A DNA stretch of 16,691 bases from M3007 sp964589365 (GTDB lineage: Bacteria; Bacteroidota; Bacteroidia; Chitinophagales; Saprospiraceae), in assembly GCA_964589365.1 (NCBI GenBank), contig CAZPTQ010000119.1, positions 1 through 16,691 of the forward strand, written 5' to 3'. The notes below the pieces were generated by a model, which made no database searches, was not told the origin of the DNA, and was given only the letters and a program-made list of their open reading frames with translations. The translations under genes were made by a program, and so were the position numbers. Shown here piece by piece: positions 1-6,583 of this stretch (positions within the stretch are counted from its first letter, which is position 1; each line of letters opens with the position of its first letter).

Positions 1-1450
1 CCCATACAAACTGTTGAGGGCCAGCCGCATACTCGCCAGTCGCAACAGATTCTATCAAGTTCCCCAAGATATCGCGGACTTCCACGTTGAGCTTGCTTTT
101 TTCTTTCAATTCGAAAGAGATATCTATTTGGTCGGAGAAGGGATTGGGTTTTAGGACGAGGGTGCCGAGTATATCAGGAGCTTCTGTTGTAGGTACATAA
201 CAATCTATACCTGGGCCTGGGTCAACGGCTATAACTCTGGCAACATTTGTGAAAATAGTAGGTAATGCCCCATTATCATCATAAAATATAATTGCGGCAT
301 CATTGTCAATGATTGTATGGAAATCAGAAATTGTATTTACCTCAAATGTAAATCGATAAATAGTTTGGTCATAACTATAGGAAGGACTAGTTTGGCCTAA
401 ACCAGGTAGGCCTGCCCCCGAAAAAGTTATTTTTTTGATTTCATCGTTTGCCCCAGAAGGTTGATCTTCAATAAAACCATCAATGCCGTTCAGGGGAGGG
501 CAATTCAGAGTAAAAGGCGTAGGCAGAAGCTCTTGAGGTAACATATCTGTTACCACCACTTTTTTAACTGGTGATTTACCATCATTGTGAAACTGGATTG
601 TATAAGTCAATTTGATATTGCTAGGTTGGTTGCTGCAGATGGTATCTATATCAACCGTTTTTTTATTAGGATCGTGGGGGTGTAATGCGGTAGTGCAGTT
701 ATAAACGACGAACTGAGGGGTGTCACAAAATTTGCCTTGAGCTGTTATCTGAATCGCTTGGTTTATTGGAGTCAAAGGGTTTGTTTTGAACTTCAGAAAA
801 ATATGTCTCTGCTCATCTTGATTATAGGTGAAATTAGAAATTAATAAATATCCTTGAGATGAAAAATCCATGATCATTTCATTATTGAACGATTGATAAG
901 AGTTGCTCAGAAAAGTAAGGTGGCTTGGATAGTTCAATCGAATTTCTTCCGAGGTGTTACCGCTACAAAGCGTCTTGGGTTGATAAGTAAAAATGAGAAA
1001 CGTCTCTGCATCTCTTGAAAACTCCCAGCTTCTATTCAATTGAAAATCTTGAGTGGTTGGGAAAATGGTTGGCAACAGTGTAGTACCAAATTGCCCCAAA
1101 AAGTCGTAAGAATATGGAGGAGGGGTGCCTGTGCCTCCTTTTTCAGCAACAAAAGCCTGGATTTTATCCGGGTCTGGGTTGTTTGGGGTAGGATCAACAT
1201 AGGGTGTCCATGTGAATGTGGCAAAGTTTATAACATTCCCATTAGCATCTTTTCCAATTTCCTGTTGTTTAAATTGTCCATCTGGAAGAATCCAAGTGAT
1301 GAGGTCTAGATATTCAAATGCACCTGTAGTTGGTACGATTGTACATTTGTAACTCGGCGTATTAGGTATCAGTTCAGCAGAAATTTGATACTGAGCCTCC
1401 ACCGCCGCAACATTCACTAACAACAACAATAAAACAATCAAATTTTTCAT
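1..1450 (-). CDS. T9SS-secreted surface protein with DUF11-like domain, 3' end outside window
   Basis: An open frame of 483 codons runs from the ATG at 1448-1450 to the left edge without a stop; I checked every in-frame triplet. The N-terminus MKNLIVLLLLLVNVAAVEA is a clear signal peptide. The middle resembles a DUF11-type extracellular repeat (VVVTDMLPQELLPTPFTLNC, preceded by a YTIQFHNDGKSPV strand). From about residue 430 it enters a type IX sorting domain, beginning VLKPNPFSDQIDISF and continuing VEVRDILGNLIES; most of that domain is visible and only its last residues are cut off. By family knowledge such proteins are exported by Sec, cross the outer membrane through T9SS and end on the cell surface or in the medium. 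The ligand or role cannot be told. It is transcribed away from the sigma factor gene at 1779. Confidence 0.85.
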   Translation of the reverse strand, partial: MKNLIVLLLLLVNVAAVEAQYQISAELIPNTPSYKCTIVPTTGAFEYLDLITWILPDGQFKQQEIGKDANGNVINFATFTWTPYVDPTPNNPDPDKIQAFVAEKGGTGTPPPYSYDFLGQFGTTLLPTIFPTTQDFQLNRSWEFSRDAETFLIFTYQPKTLCSGNTSEEIRLNYPSHLTFLSNSYQSFNNEMIMDFSSQGYLLISNFTYNQDEQRHIFLKFKTNPLTPINQAIQITAQGKFCDTPQFVVYNCTTALHPHDPNKKTVDIDTICSNQPSNIKLTYTIQFHNDGKSPVKKVVVTDMLPQELLPTPFTLNCPPLNGIDGFIEDQPSGANDEIKKITFSGAGLPGLGQTSPSYSYDQTIYRFTFEVNTISDFHTIIDNDAAIIFYDDNGALPTIFTNVARVIAVDPGPGIDCYVPTTEAPDILGTLVLKPNPFSDQIDISFELKEKSKLNVEVRDILGNLIESVATGEYAAGPQQFVW

Positions 1451-1778
1451 TTTTACAAGTTGATTTTGAGTGAAAAAAGGGTTCTGGTTTTTGGATGGGT
1501 ACATTTCAAACTTTTGCAACTAAACCTCATAGGTTTTTAAAACCTATGAAATTTACAGTATTGAAAGAATTTTCTTTCGCAAACATAATGTTTTATAGTT
1601 GAGCTCTTGAGTTTTTTGCATTAAATTTTTTTTGAAAGATGATGCTCAAATGATTTTCCGACAGAGATATTTTATTGGCAAACAAGTTTGTCAGAGTCAG
1701 CATATTCATAGAATGCAAGCACCCAAAAATGCGAGGCTTTCTTCCCTCATAATTTCTTCCCCTTTCTGACTTCTTTCT
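1451..1778. other. AT-rich divergent intergenic region
   Basis: This 328-bp spacer separates the minus-strand secreted-protein gene from the plus-strand sigma factor gene. It holds the 21-nt palindrome at 1528-1548 and a possible hairpin whose arms (CGAGGCTT at 1732-1739 and AAGCCTCG at 1783-1790) bracket the 5' end of the sigma gene. A minus-strand open frame crosses the region, but its protein has no recognisable features. I see no convincing TAnnTTTG promoter box on either strand. Confidence 0.5.
1528..1548. repeat. 21-nt palindrome, possible terminator or dispersed repeat
   Basis: CATAGGTTTT and AAAACCTATG pair perfectly around one central T. A further T-A pair flanks them (1527/1549) and, after two mismatches, AAA/TTT (1522-1524/1552-1554). 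It sits about 80 bp upstream of the minus-strand start at 1450. The sequence reads almost the same on both strands, so orientation cannot be assigned. Similar CATAGG...CCTATG palindromes are, as far as I recall, frequent between Bacteroidota genes, so a dispersed repeat is as likely as a local regulatory site. Confidence 0.5.
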
Positions 1779-2447
1779 TTGGAAGCCTCGTTTACCTTTG
1801 GCCAACAAAACAACTCGACTGCCTTGACAGATCAGGAATTTACGCACTTCGCATCGGGCGACGAAAGAGCGTTGCAACACTTTTTTAAGGCCCATTACGG
1901 CTATGTAACCGGTTGGCTGGTTTACAAGGAAAAATGCCCCAGCGATCGTGTCGGTGAATTTTACACCGATTCCGTGCTGCGTGTGCGCGACAAAGCCATG
2001 CGCGGTGAGATAGAGGCAGGTAACCTGCGCGCCTACCTTTTACGGACTGCTATTAACCTTTGGAAAATGGAATTGCGCCGTGAAACAAGCCTCCTCAAGC
2101 GCCATGAAGAATACTTGGAACAATTACCAGACAACATAGAAGCACTCGAATTCGATACCCTTGTCCGATCGGAGGAGGAAACTGGGCTCGCCGTTCGCCA
2201 ACAGCAATCCATGTTGGCAATACAGCGCGCCCTAAAACTCCTGAGCGAGGCTTGTCGTGAATTATTGACCGATACTATAATAAATGGTTTCAAAGTTGGT
2301 GGGCTGGTTGAAAAATACGGCCTAAAGGATGCCCGCGGTGTCACCGCCAAAAAACAGGATTGCAAGGGTCAACTTCAACGCCTCGCGCTTCAGGTAATGC
2401 AACAAAACGAGTGGATGCCAACGCGCGAATCCGGCAACAGCTCCTAA
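1779..2447 (+). CDS. ECF-type RNA polymerase sigma factor
   Basis: The protein has the two-domain layout of sigma-70 family extracytoplasmic-function factors. Region 2 is the stretch from TDQEFTHFASGDERALQHFF to LRAYLLRTAINLWKMELRRE; region 4 is the C-terminal helix-turn-helix from AIQRALKLLSEACRELL to KKQDCKGQLQRL. Region 4 normally contacts the -35 element and region 2 the -10. No ATG precedes region 2. The longest frame starts with TTG at 1779 (222 residues), but a second TTG at 1824 gives MTDQEFTHFASGDERA, which fits the usual spacing before region 2 better, so the shorter 207-residue form may be the real one. The next gene is a membrane protein of the kind that accompanies such sigma factors. 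The product call is firm; the start and regulon are not. Confidence 0.83.
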   Translation: MEASFTFGQQNNSTALTDQEFTHFASGDERALQHFFKAHYGYVTGWLVYKEKCPSDRVGEFYTDSVLRVRDKAMRGEIEAGNLRAYLLRTAINLWKMELRRETSLLKRHEEYLEQLPDNIEALEFDTLVRSEEETGLAVRQQQSMLAIQRALKLLSEACRELLTDTIINGFKVGGLVEKYGLKDARGVTAKKQDCKGQLQRLALQVMQQNEWMPTRESGNSS

Positions 2448-2579
2448 CTTTCAAAGTCGGGTAACGGTAACTAACACACCAACCATTAGGTTTTGGGACT
2501 CATATTTCGGATAAACCGCATTATGGCAATAGGTTAATCCAGATGCTTGTCCCAACATCTGAGTCAAACAAATGCGCTA

Positions 2580-3305
2580 ATGGACAATAATATTGACAAT
2601 ACAATAAGGGACTATGCAGAAGGCGCTTTAACCGGGAATGACCTTCAGGCATTTGAACATCGGCTCAAAAATGAGTCAGAATTACAGACCGAGTTGGACC
2701 TCTATTTGGCTCTGAAAGCAATGGACAACCAAAGGCTGAAAAAACAACTTTCAGACGCAGCGCTTGCCGAACAACTCAGCCCTCAGGTGCCGGCACAAAT
2801 GTTTGCTCGTAGGTTCCAACGATGGTTGGCAGTCGCAGCCTCTCTGGCTATTTTGTTGATTGCGGGGTGGTGGTATTTCCAAGGCAAAAAAGTTGACGCG
2901 GTACAATTAGCCCAAACCTACATTGCGTCACCTTACCCATCACCTGTGGCCACTATGGGCGTGGATACGCTTTCTGTCGCACTACAACGAGCGTTTATGG
3001 CCTACCGAAATGACAATTTCGCGGCAGCTGCCCTGCAACTAACGGCCCTTGCTGCCAGCGAGGAAAGCGATGATGAGATGCTTTTTTATACCGGGGAGGC
3101 CATGCTTCAAACTGGTCAATGGGAACTTGCCATTAATTATTTTGACCGTGTCCAACCTGGTTATTGGCGTGAAATCGCAGATTGGCGTTGTGCTTTGGCC
3201 ATGCTCAAAAGCGGCCAAACAGCCAAGGCCAGATCGCTTTTGGAAAAATTGCGCAGCGGCGCAAGGAGAGAACAGGCAGAAACGTTGCTCAAGGCAATGG
3301 AGTAG
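2580..3305 (+). CDS. Membrane protein with TPR-like C-terminus, probable partner of the sigma factor
   Basis: I chose the ATG at 2580 (241 residues); the same frame extends upstream to a TTG at 2547, but MDNNIDNTIRDYAEGALTG is the usual beginning of this family. The N-terminal ~70 residues (RDYAEGALTGNDLQAFEHRL and following) resemble the cytoplasmic anti-sigma region seen in Bacteroidota, without a zinc-finger motif. One transmembrane helix lies at about residues 82-100 (WLAVAASLAILLIAGWWYF). The outer part from about residue 125 is helical and TPR-like (AFMAYRNDNFAAAALQL, GEAMLQTGQWELAINYFDRV, LAMLKSGQTAKARSLLEKL). It lies 132 bp after the sigma gene on the same strand, so co-transcription is likely. 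That it restrains the sigma factor is inference from position and layout. Confidence 0.72.
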   Translation: MDNNIDNTIRDYAEGALTGNDLQAFEHRLKNESELQTELDLYLALKAMDNQRLKKQLSDAALAEQLSPQVPAQMFARRFQRWLAVAASLAILLIAGWWYFQGKKVDAVQLAQTYIASPYPSPVATMGVDTLSVALQRAFMAYRNDNFAAAALQLTALAASEESDDEMLFYTGEAMLQTGQWELAINYFDRVQPGYWREIADWRCALAMLKSGQTAKARSLLEKLRSGARREQAETLLKAME

Positions 3306-3340
3306 GAGACAGCAGAGAACAGAAAAACAGAGAGATCCCC

Positions 3341-3406
3341 TCACGCCAAATCCACCATCGTCACCCCATCCCCGCCGCCATGATACCCCCGGGCAATATT
3401 CCCGCC
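3341..3406 (-). pseudogene. Detached copy of the mutS2 3' end (copy 1)
   Basis: Read on the minus strand this piece encodes IARGYHGGGDGVTMVDLA followed by TGA, almost the same as the last residues of the intact MutS2 gene in this window (…HPEDGGGDGVTMVDLA, stop at 8906). Over the first 41 nt only two bases differ and both are synonymous. A clean 9-nt deletion removes the Pro-Glu-Asp codons. The similarity may continue weakly as YLGGN against EYGGN and then stops; there is no start or any other part of mutS2 here. It begins 35 bp after the stop of the membrane-protein gene. It looks like a displaced gene end left by integration. Confidence 0.8.
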
Positions 3407-3413
3407 TAAATAA

Positions 3414-3459
3414 CGCCCGCCCTACGACTCAGGATCGCAGGGCGGGCGGTTTCATTTTT
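3414..3459 (+). terminator. Rho-independent terminator
   Basis: A perfect 10-bp GC-rich stem, CGCCCGCCCT (3414-3423) with AGGGCGGGCG (3439-3448), encloses a 15-nt loop and is followed by the T-rich run TTTCATTTTT at 3450-3459. In plus orientation it would end transcription from the sigma-factor operon, 108 bp past the last stop. There is no matching T-run on the minus-strand side. Confidence 0.8.
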
Positions 3460-3474
3460 AGCAATAACGAAGGC

Positions 3475-3681
3475 TCATTTCTTCACCACCAGCTTTGCCA
3501 CCTTTCCTTTTTCACTTGCCACTGTGACCGTGTAAGTTCCACCAATCAGCCCTCTCAGGTCTATTTTTCGGGAAAAATTAGCCGTAATTTCTATATAAAT
3601 TTTGCGGAACAAATCCACATGTGCGTCGTGGAGCATACACCAGAATGGGCTGGGTGCTGCGTCCCGTAGCCAGGTCAGTTA
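3475..3681 (-). pseudogene. Decayed T9SS C-terminal sorting domain (B), no gene body
   Basis: On the minus strand one frame reads FRKIYIEITANFSRKIDL, then RGLIGGTYTVTVASEKGKVA, then KLVVKK and TGA at 3475-3477. This is the strand pattern and Lys-rich end of a type A T9SS sorting domain. Upstream the frame holds no start codon suited to a gene and runs directly into the stop of a second such domain at 3679-3681. No secreted protein body is attached, so I read it as the leftover 3' end of a lost gene. Confidence 0.62.
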
Positions 3682-3830
3682 CCGGCTCAAAACAAGGCGC
3701 TTGGTTGTCTTTTGACCGCCTGTCTGCATCACCATGAAATAGCCCCTGCTGGCAAGTTGCTCGCTTCAAAAGTTTGCTCGTGTTCGCCCGGACTTGCATT
3801 TCCTGCTGGGCTTGTTCGAGTTTTTGCCGC
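3679..3830 (-). pseudogene. Decayed, frameshifted T9SS C-terminal sorting domain (A)
   Basis: The minus strand reads EHEQTFEASNLPAGA in one frame and, after a single-base shift at about 3735, YFMVMQTGGQKTTKRLVLSR followed by TAA at 3679-3681. Joined, these give a standard T9SS sorting-domain end (…NLPAG-YFM…KRLVL). The frame break and the missing gene body mark it as a remnant. It lies head to tail with remnant B, so two different cargo genes seem to have lost their bodies at this spot. An alternative is one gene with a duplicated tail. Confidence 0.55.
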
Positions 3831-3884
3831 GCTTGGTGTTTTCGCAACCCCACAGCAGAGTGATTGGATTTGACATCTCGCGCA

Positions 3885-3918
3885 GCCGCGCTTGGTGAAA
3901 ACAAACACCAAGCGCGGC
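3885..3918. repeat. 13-bp perfect hairpin with a third arm copy nearby
   Basis: GCCGCGCTTGGTG (3885-3897) and CACCAAGCGCGGC (3906-3918) pair perfectly around the 8-nt loop AAAACAAA. The same 13-mer occurs again at 3826-3838. The hairpin lies 10 bp past the stop of the minus-strand Cys-rich gene, where a terminator would be expected, but no T-run follows, so it may instead stabilise the transcript end or be a small repeat element. Confidence 0.6.
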
Positions 3919-3927
3919 GGGAAAAGG

Positions 3928-4695
3928 TCACTGGCGTTCATTTTCCTTTTTCCAAAAAACCGCCGCATTGTCTGCATTGTCAATGATATAGCAAGGCGTT
4001 TTAACCGTTTGCCCTTTGATGGACACATCGCATAAGAATCCTCTGGGGCTACCAGCGTGGTTATAAAGGGCAAGCTCGTTTTGCTTCATGTAACCCGTCG
4101 AGGCTTCCAGCCGGATGTTCTCAATGGCAGTGATGTCCTGGGTTTTGCCGATAGCCAACCCTCTTACGCTTTTGTAATCTTTGGTACCCGTTGCCGCCTG
4201 GTAGGCTGCTACCGGGATGAGCCATAATTCATAGATATGGTTCTCGCCAGCGCGGGGGCGTTTGAAAATAATGGAGTCTGGGACACATGCACGATAAGTG
4301 GCGAAATCATCGGGCACCCCGCCCCATATCGTGCGGAACGAGGTGCTGTCCTGATAGTAAAAAGCCATGAAGGTTACCACGCCAGAATAGAGTGGTAAAG
4401 TAGGGTGGTAACCGAAGCCCGATGCGTTCATGACACCGCTGACGTTGAACGATTGACTGAAATGGACGTCACCTCCTGCATTGCAAGTGTCCACACCAAA
4501 TTTTTTCACCAAATCCTGATAGGTTTGCATCAAGATTCTGGCACTGATGTGCATATCGTAAGGAATATCCTTACAGCAATCGGTCTGGCACTTTGAGCAG
4601 TCGGTTTCGCACTTTGGGCAAAAGTATTTATAGCCAAATACAGCAAGCACAATAAGCGCAATGGCAAGAAGTGCTAAAATGATGTTCGTTTTCAT
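3928..4695 (-). CDS. Membrane-anchored Cys-rich protein of unknown function
   Basis: The frame could begin at 4767, but MKTNIILALLAIALIVLAVFG at 4695 gives a typical N-terminal membrane anchor, so I use that start (255 residues). Directly after the helix comes a Cys cluster, CPKCETDCSKCQTDCC (residues 26-41), built on a seven-residue repeat of the type C-x-K-C-x-T-D. The remaining ~210 residues look like a soluble domain with aromatic and beta-strand stretches (GYHPTLPLYSGVVTFMAFYY; DSTSFRTIWGGVPDDFATYR; ENHIYELWLIPVAAYQ). I do not recognise the family. The Cys cluster could bind metal or form disulfides outside the membrane. An operator-like palindrome shared with the response regulator precedes the gene, so it is a plausible target of that regulator. 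Confidence 0.7.
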   Translation of the reverse strand: MKTNIILALLAIALIVLAVFGYKYFCPKCETDCSKCQTDCCKDIPYDMHISARILMQTYQDLVKKFGVDTCNAGGDVHFSQSFNVSGVMNASGFGYHPTLPLYSGVVTFMAFYYQDSTSFRTIWGGVPDDFATYRACVPDSIIFKRPRAGENHIYELWLIPVAAYQAATGTKDYKSVRGLAIGKTQDITAIENIRLEASTGYMKQNELALYNHAGSPRGFLCDVSIKGQTVKTPCYIIDNADNAAVFWKKENERQ

Positions 4696-4735
4696 GATCG
4701 TTGTTTTTAAATGGTTAAATGAATGATGCTGGAGA

Positions 4736-4767
4736 CAAAGGTGCAGGCAGGAACCGGCGACAGGCAA
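4736..4767 (-). promoter_or_regulatory. Candidate promoter of the Cys-rich gene
   Basis: On the minus strand CACCTTTG (4736-4743) differs by one base from the Bacteroidota -7 box TAnnTTTG, with TTG 21 nt upstream (4765-4767). The TTG overlaps the palindrome at 4766-4785. The leader to the ATG at 4695 would be roughly 35 nt. Not decisive on its own. Confidence 0.35.
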
Positions 4768-4785
4768 TCCTATAAATGCAGGATT
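4766..4785. promoter_or_regulatory. Operator-like palindrome, site 1
   Basis: AATCCTATAAATGCAGGATT has complementary ends AATCCT/AGGATT around 8 nt. It shares the 11-mer ATCCTATAAAT and 15 of 20 positions with a second palindrome upstream of the response-regulator gene (5511-5530). Here it lies between the response-regulator stop (4792) and the promoter of the Cys-rich gene. By position it is a candidate site for the NarL-type regulator. Confidence 0.5.
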
Positions 4786-4791
4786 TTTAAC

Positions 4792-5427
4792 CTACGACTT
4801 CTTTCGCCCGAAAGCCTTGTTTACCGCTTCGGTGCGGCTGTGAACCTCTGATTTTTCGTAAATGTGGCGGATATGGCTTTGCACGGTGGTGATGTCCACA
4901 AAGCGGCGGGCGGCGATTTCTTTGTATGAAAAACCGGCTTCGAGGTCATGGAGCACTTCTCGCTCTGTTTTGGTGAGCCGCTCCAGCGCGGGCAGCTCGG
5001 TTTCCGTGTGCTGGAAGGATTCGACCACGAAGCGGGCAATACTAGCACTCATTGGGGAACCGCCAGCCCATACATCCCGAATCGCGGCTGCTATTTGCTC
5101 GGGCATGGGCGGCTTCAGTACATAGCCGGTGGCACCGGCCTGCAGTGCATCGAAGGTTTTTTGCGGGTCCGATAAGGAAGTAAGCATCACAAAATGCGTT
5201 TCCCGGAGCTTAGGTTTCCATTTTCGGACACATTCGATGCCATCTTCTTGTGGCAAGCCGATGTCCATCAGCACCACATCGGGGCGGAGCGACAAAAACG
5301 TTTCGCTAAAAGCCTCGGCACTTTCGTACGCGCCCACACATTCAATGTCGGGGTAAAACTGGAGGATGGAAACCGTCAATTCGAGCAGTTTGACATCGTC
5401 TTCTACTACTGCAACGCGGATAGCCAT
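4792..5427 (-). CDS. NarL/FixJ-family response regulator
   Basis: The 211-residue protein has a receiver domain (residues 1-120) and a LuxR-type helix-turn-helix (about 150-207). The receiver shows the acidic pair E9/D10/D11 region, phosphoacceptor D55 in VVLMDIGLP, T83 and K105 in GYVLKPP. The DNA-binding part reads LTKTEREVLHDLEAGFSYKE and continues IAARRFVDITTVQSHIRHIY. All residues needed for phosphorylation are present, so it should be a working transcription factor. The cognate kinase is presumably the gene just upstream (5598-6558), now broken, so the regulator may be fed by another kinase or by a small phosphodonor. The palindrome at 5510-5531, 85-105 bp upstream of its start, suggests autoregulation. 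Confidence 0.93.
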   Translation of the reverse strand: MAIRVAVVEDDVKLLELTVSILQFYPDIECVGAYESAEAFSETFLSLRPDVVLMDIGLPQEDGIECVRKWKPKLRETHFVMLTSLSDPQKTFDALQAGATGYVLKPPMPEQIAAAIRDVWAGGSPMSASIARFVVESFQHTETELPALERLTKTEREVLHDLEAGFSYKEIAARRFVDITTVQSHIRHIYEKSEVHSRTEAVNKAFGRKKS

Positions 5428-5509
5428 GTCTTGAAAGGTAAGTGGTGAACTATAAGGTCACTGGCCTTGAGAGAAGTGAATGCAAAAGTCCGAGAATCGG
5501 AGCAGACGG

Positions 5510-5531
5510 ATATCCTATAAATATGGGATAT
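5510..5531. promoter_or_regulatory. Operator-like palindrome, site 2, with flanking direct repeats
   Basis: The core TATCCTATAAATATGGGATA (5511-5530) is an imperfect palindrome; arms ATATCC and GGATAT bound it at 5510-5531. It matches site 1 at 4766-4785. On the minus strand it is followed 19 nt later by GACTTTTG (5483-5490), a -7-like box, without a good TTG at -33. This would suit a promoter that needs an activator. The 10-mer TGCAAAAGTC occurs at 5481 and again at 5541, exactly 60 nt apart, one on each side of the palindrome. Confidence 0.5.
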
Positions 5532-5597
5532 TAGGCTTCTTGCAAAAGTCAGAGACACAAGGAATGACACGACGCACTTTCGCAAAAACTCTACTGC

Positions 5598-6119
5598 TTA
5601 CAGGGATCCTTCCACTCGAATAGCCGTTCCCTGCCCCGGCGCTGACTTGATTTCCAGATTTGCGCCGATTTTTTCTGCCCGCTCGGTCATGCTCTTCAGG
5701 CCATTGCTGAAATGGCGGGTGTTTTCGAGGTCGAAACCTTGCCCGTTGTCGCGGACTTCCAAGAAATACGTGGCTAAACTTTCCGTCCCGAACACTCGGG
5801 ATTGAAATGTAAGGTGCACCTCCGTCGCCTGCGCGTGCTTGGCGATGTTGTTCAAGCACTCCCGAAGGAGCAGGAAAAGTTGGCGTTTCACTTCGGGTGG
5901 CACGGAGGGGTTGTGTTCCGGTTTGGGAAAGTAGAACTGCGCGTCCAAGCCCAAGTCATCCAAAAACTCGTGGGCTTTTTCCCTGTAATAAGCCTGTACT
6001 TCGGAAAACACGTCGAAGCGCGGATTGATGATGAACACGACATCGCGCAGATGTTGCGCGACTTCCTGCGCTTCGGCGCCGATGGAGCGGAGTTTTTCGC
6101 GGAGCGCGTCCTTTTCCAT
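5598..6119 (-). CDS. Sensor histidine kinase, C-terminal fragment lacking the phospho-accepting His
   Basis: This 173-residue frame is the end of a NarX/LytS-like kinase. Its start, MEKDALREKLRSIGAEAQEV, continues AQHLRDVVFIINPRFD and corresponds to the second helix of the dimerisation domain. The ATPase part has the N-box (LLRECLNNIAKHAQAT), G1 box (DNGQGFD), a GLKSM segment and the final GQGTAIRVEG. The first helix with the phospho-accepting His (DLHDE-type motif) is absent. The piece directly abuts, in a different frame, the propeller fragment at 5956-6558, so the ATG at 6117-6119 is probably not a natural start. The ancestor would have been a propeller-type sensor kinase several times longer. 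It may still bind ATP but cannot autophosphorylate in the usual way. Confidence 0.72.
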   Translation of the reverse strand: MEKDALREKLRSIGAEAQEVAQHLRDVVFIINPRFDVFSEVQAYYREKAHEFLDDLGLDAQFYFPKPEHNPSVPPEVKRQLFLLLRECLNNIAKHAQATEVHLTFQSRVFGTESLATYFLEVRDNGQGFDLENTRHFSNGLKSMTERAEKIGANLEIKSAPGQGTAIRVEGSL

Positions 6120-6558
6120 GGCCGTTGCTCGTCCAAATACCGCCTTTTATGTCTTTGAAGAGAAAATTGTTATTGCCTGAAAGCCTCCTGTTTTGTGGAG
6201 TAAAGTTTTGGCACTTCCCATTCGCCGGATTGAAGCGGCTGATACCGCCTTCTGTCCCGACCCATAAATAGCCTTCTTTGTCCTCCAAAATGCTGGCAAC
6301 GACATCGTTGCAAAGCGAAAGCGAGTCGTTGTCGTCGTGGCGATATACTTTCATCTCGCAGCCGTCGTAGCGGTTCAGGCCGCCCCCGCTTGTGCCTATC
6401 CAGAGGAAGCCTCGCTGGTCGCGGCACAAGGCTCCGGCGCTTGGGTGCGACAGCCCCGCCTCCATGCCGATGTTCTCAAAAAAGACGGCTGACTGTTGCG
6501 CGTTGGCCATTGCAGCAAAAAGCATCAGGAAAGCAGAAGTCAGAAAGGCGGAAGGCAT
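5956..6558 (-). pseudogene. Propeller-domain sensor kinase, N-terminal fragment
   Basis: From the ATG at 6558 there is a signal peptide (MPSAFLTSAFLMLFAAMANA) and two to three Reg_prop-type beta-propeller blades: LCRDQRGFLWIGTSGGGLNR and ILEDKEGYLWVGTEGGISRF, then LFKDIKGGIWT. Complete proteins of this family carry about a dozen or more such blades, a Y_Y_Y domain, a transmembrane helix and the kinase. Here the blades stop at about 6130 and the rest of the frame, down to 5956, is the kinase sequence read out of frame. A deletion of most of the sensor and the start of the kinase explains both fragments. A good promoter still precedes it at 6584-6613, so the remnant is probably transcribed. Confidence 0.7.
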
Positions 6559-6583
6559 GAAGATTGTATTGGGTTGCGGTGAG

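Noticed and set aside
1593..1895. Minus-strand open frame of 100 codons upstream of and overlapping the sigma gene
   Set aside because: Low-complexity Lys/Arg-rich protein, no domain or signal, overlaps the better-supported sigma frame.
3049..3669. Plus-strand open frame of 206 codons
   Set aside because: Out of frame with the membrane-protein gene, then crosses the mutS2-tail copy, a terminator and antisense T9SS tails; nothing recognisable.
3578..4073. Overlapping minus-strand frames of 117 and 114 codons
   Set aside because: Their protein is composite: parts of a decayed T9SS tail, the 13-mer repeats and the Cys-rich gene read out of frame.
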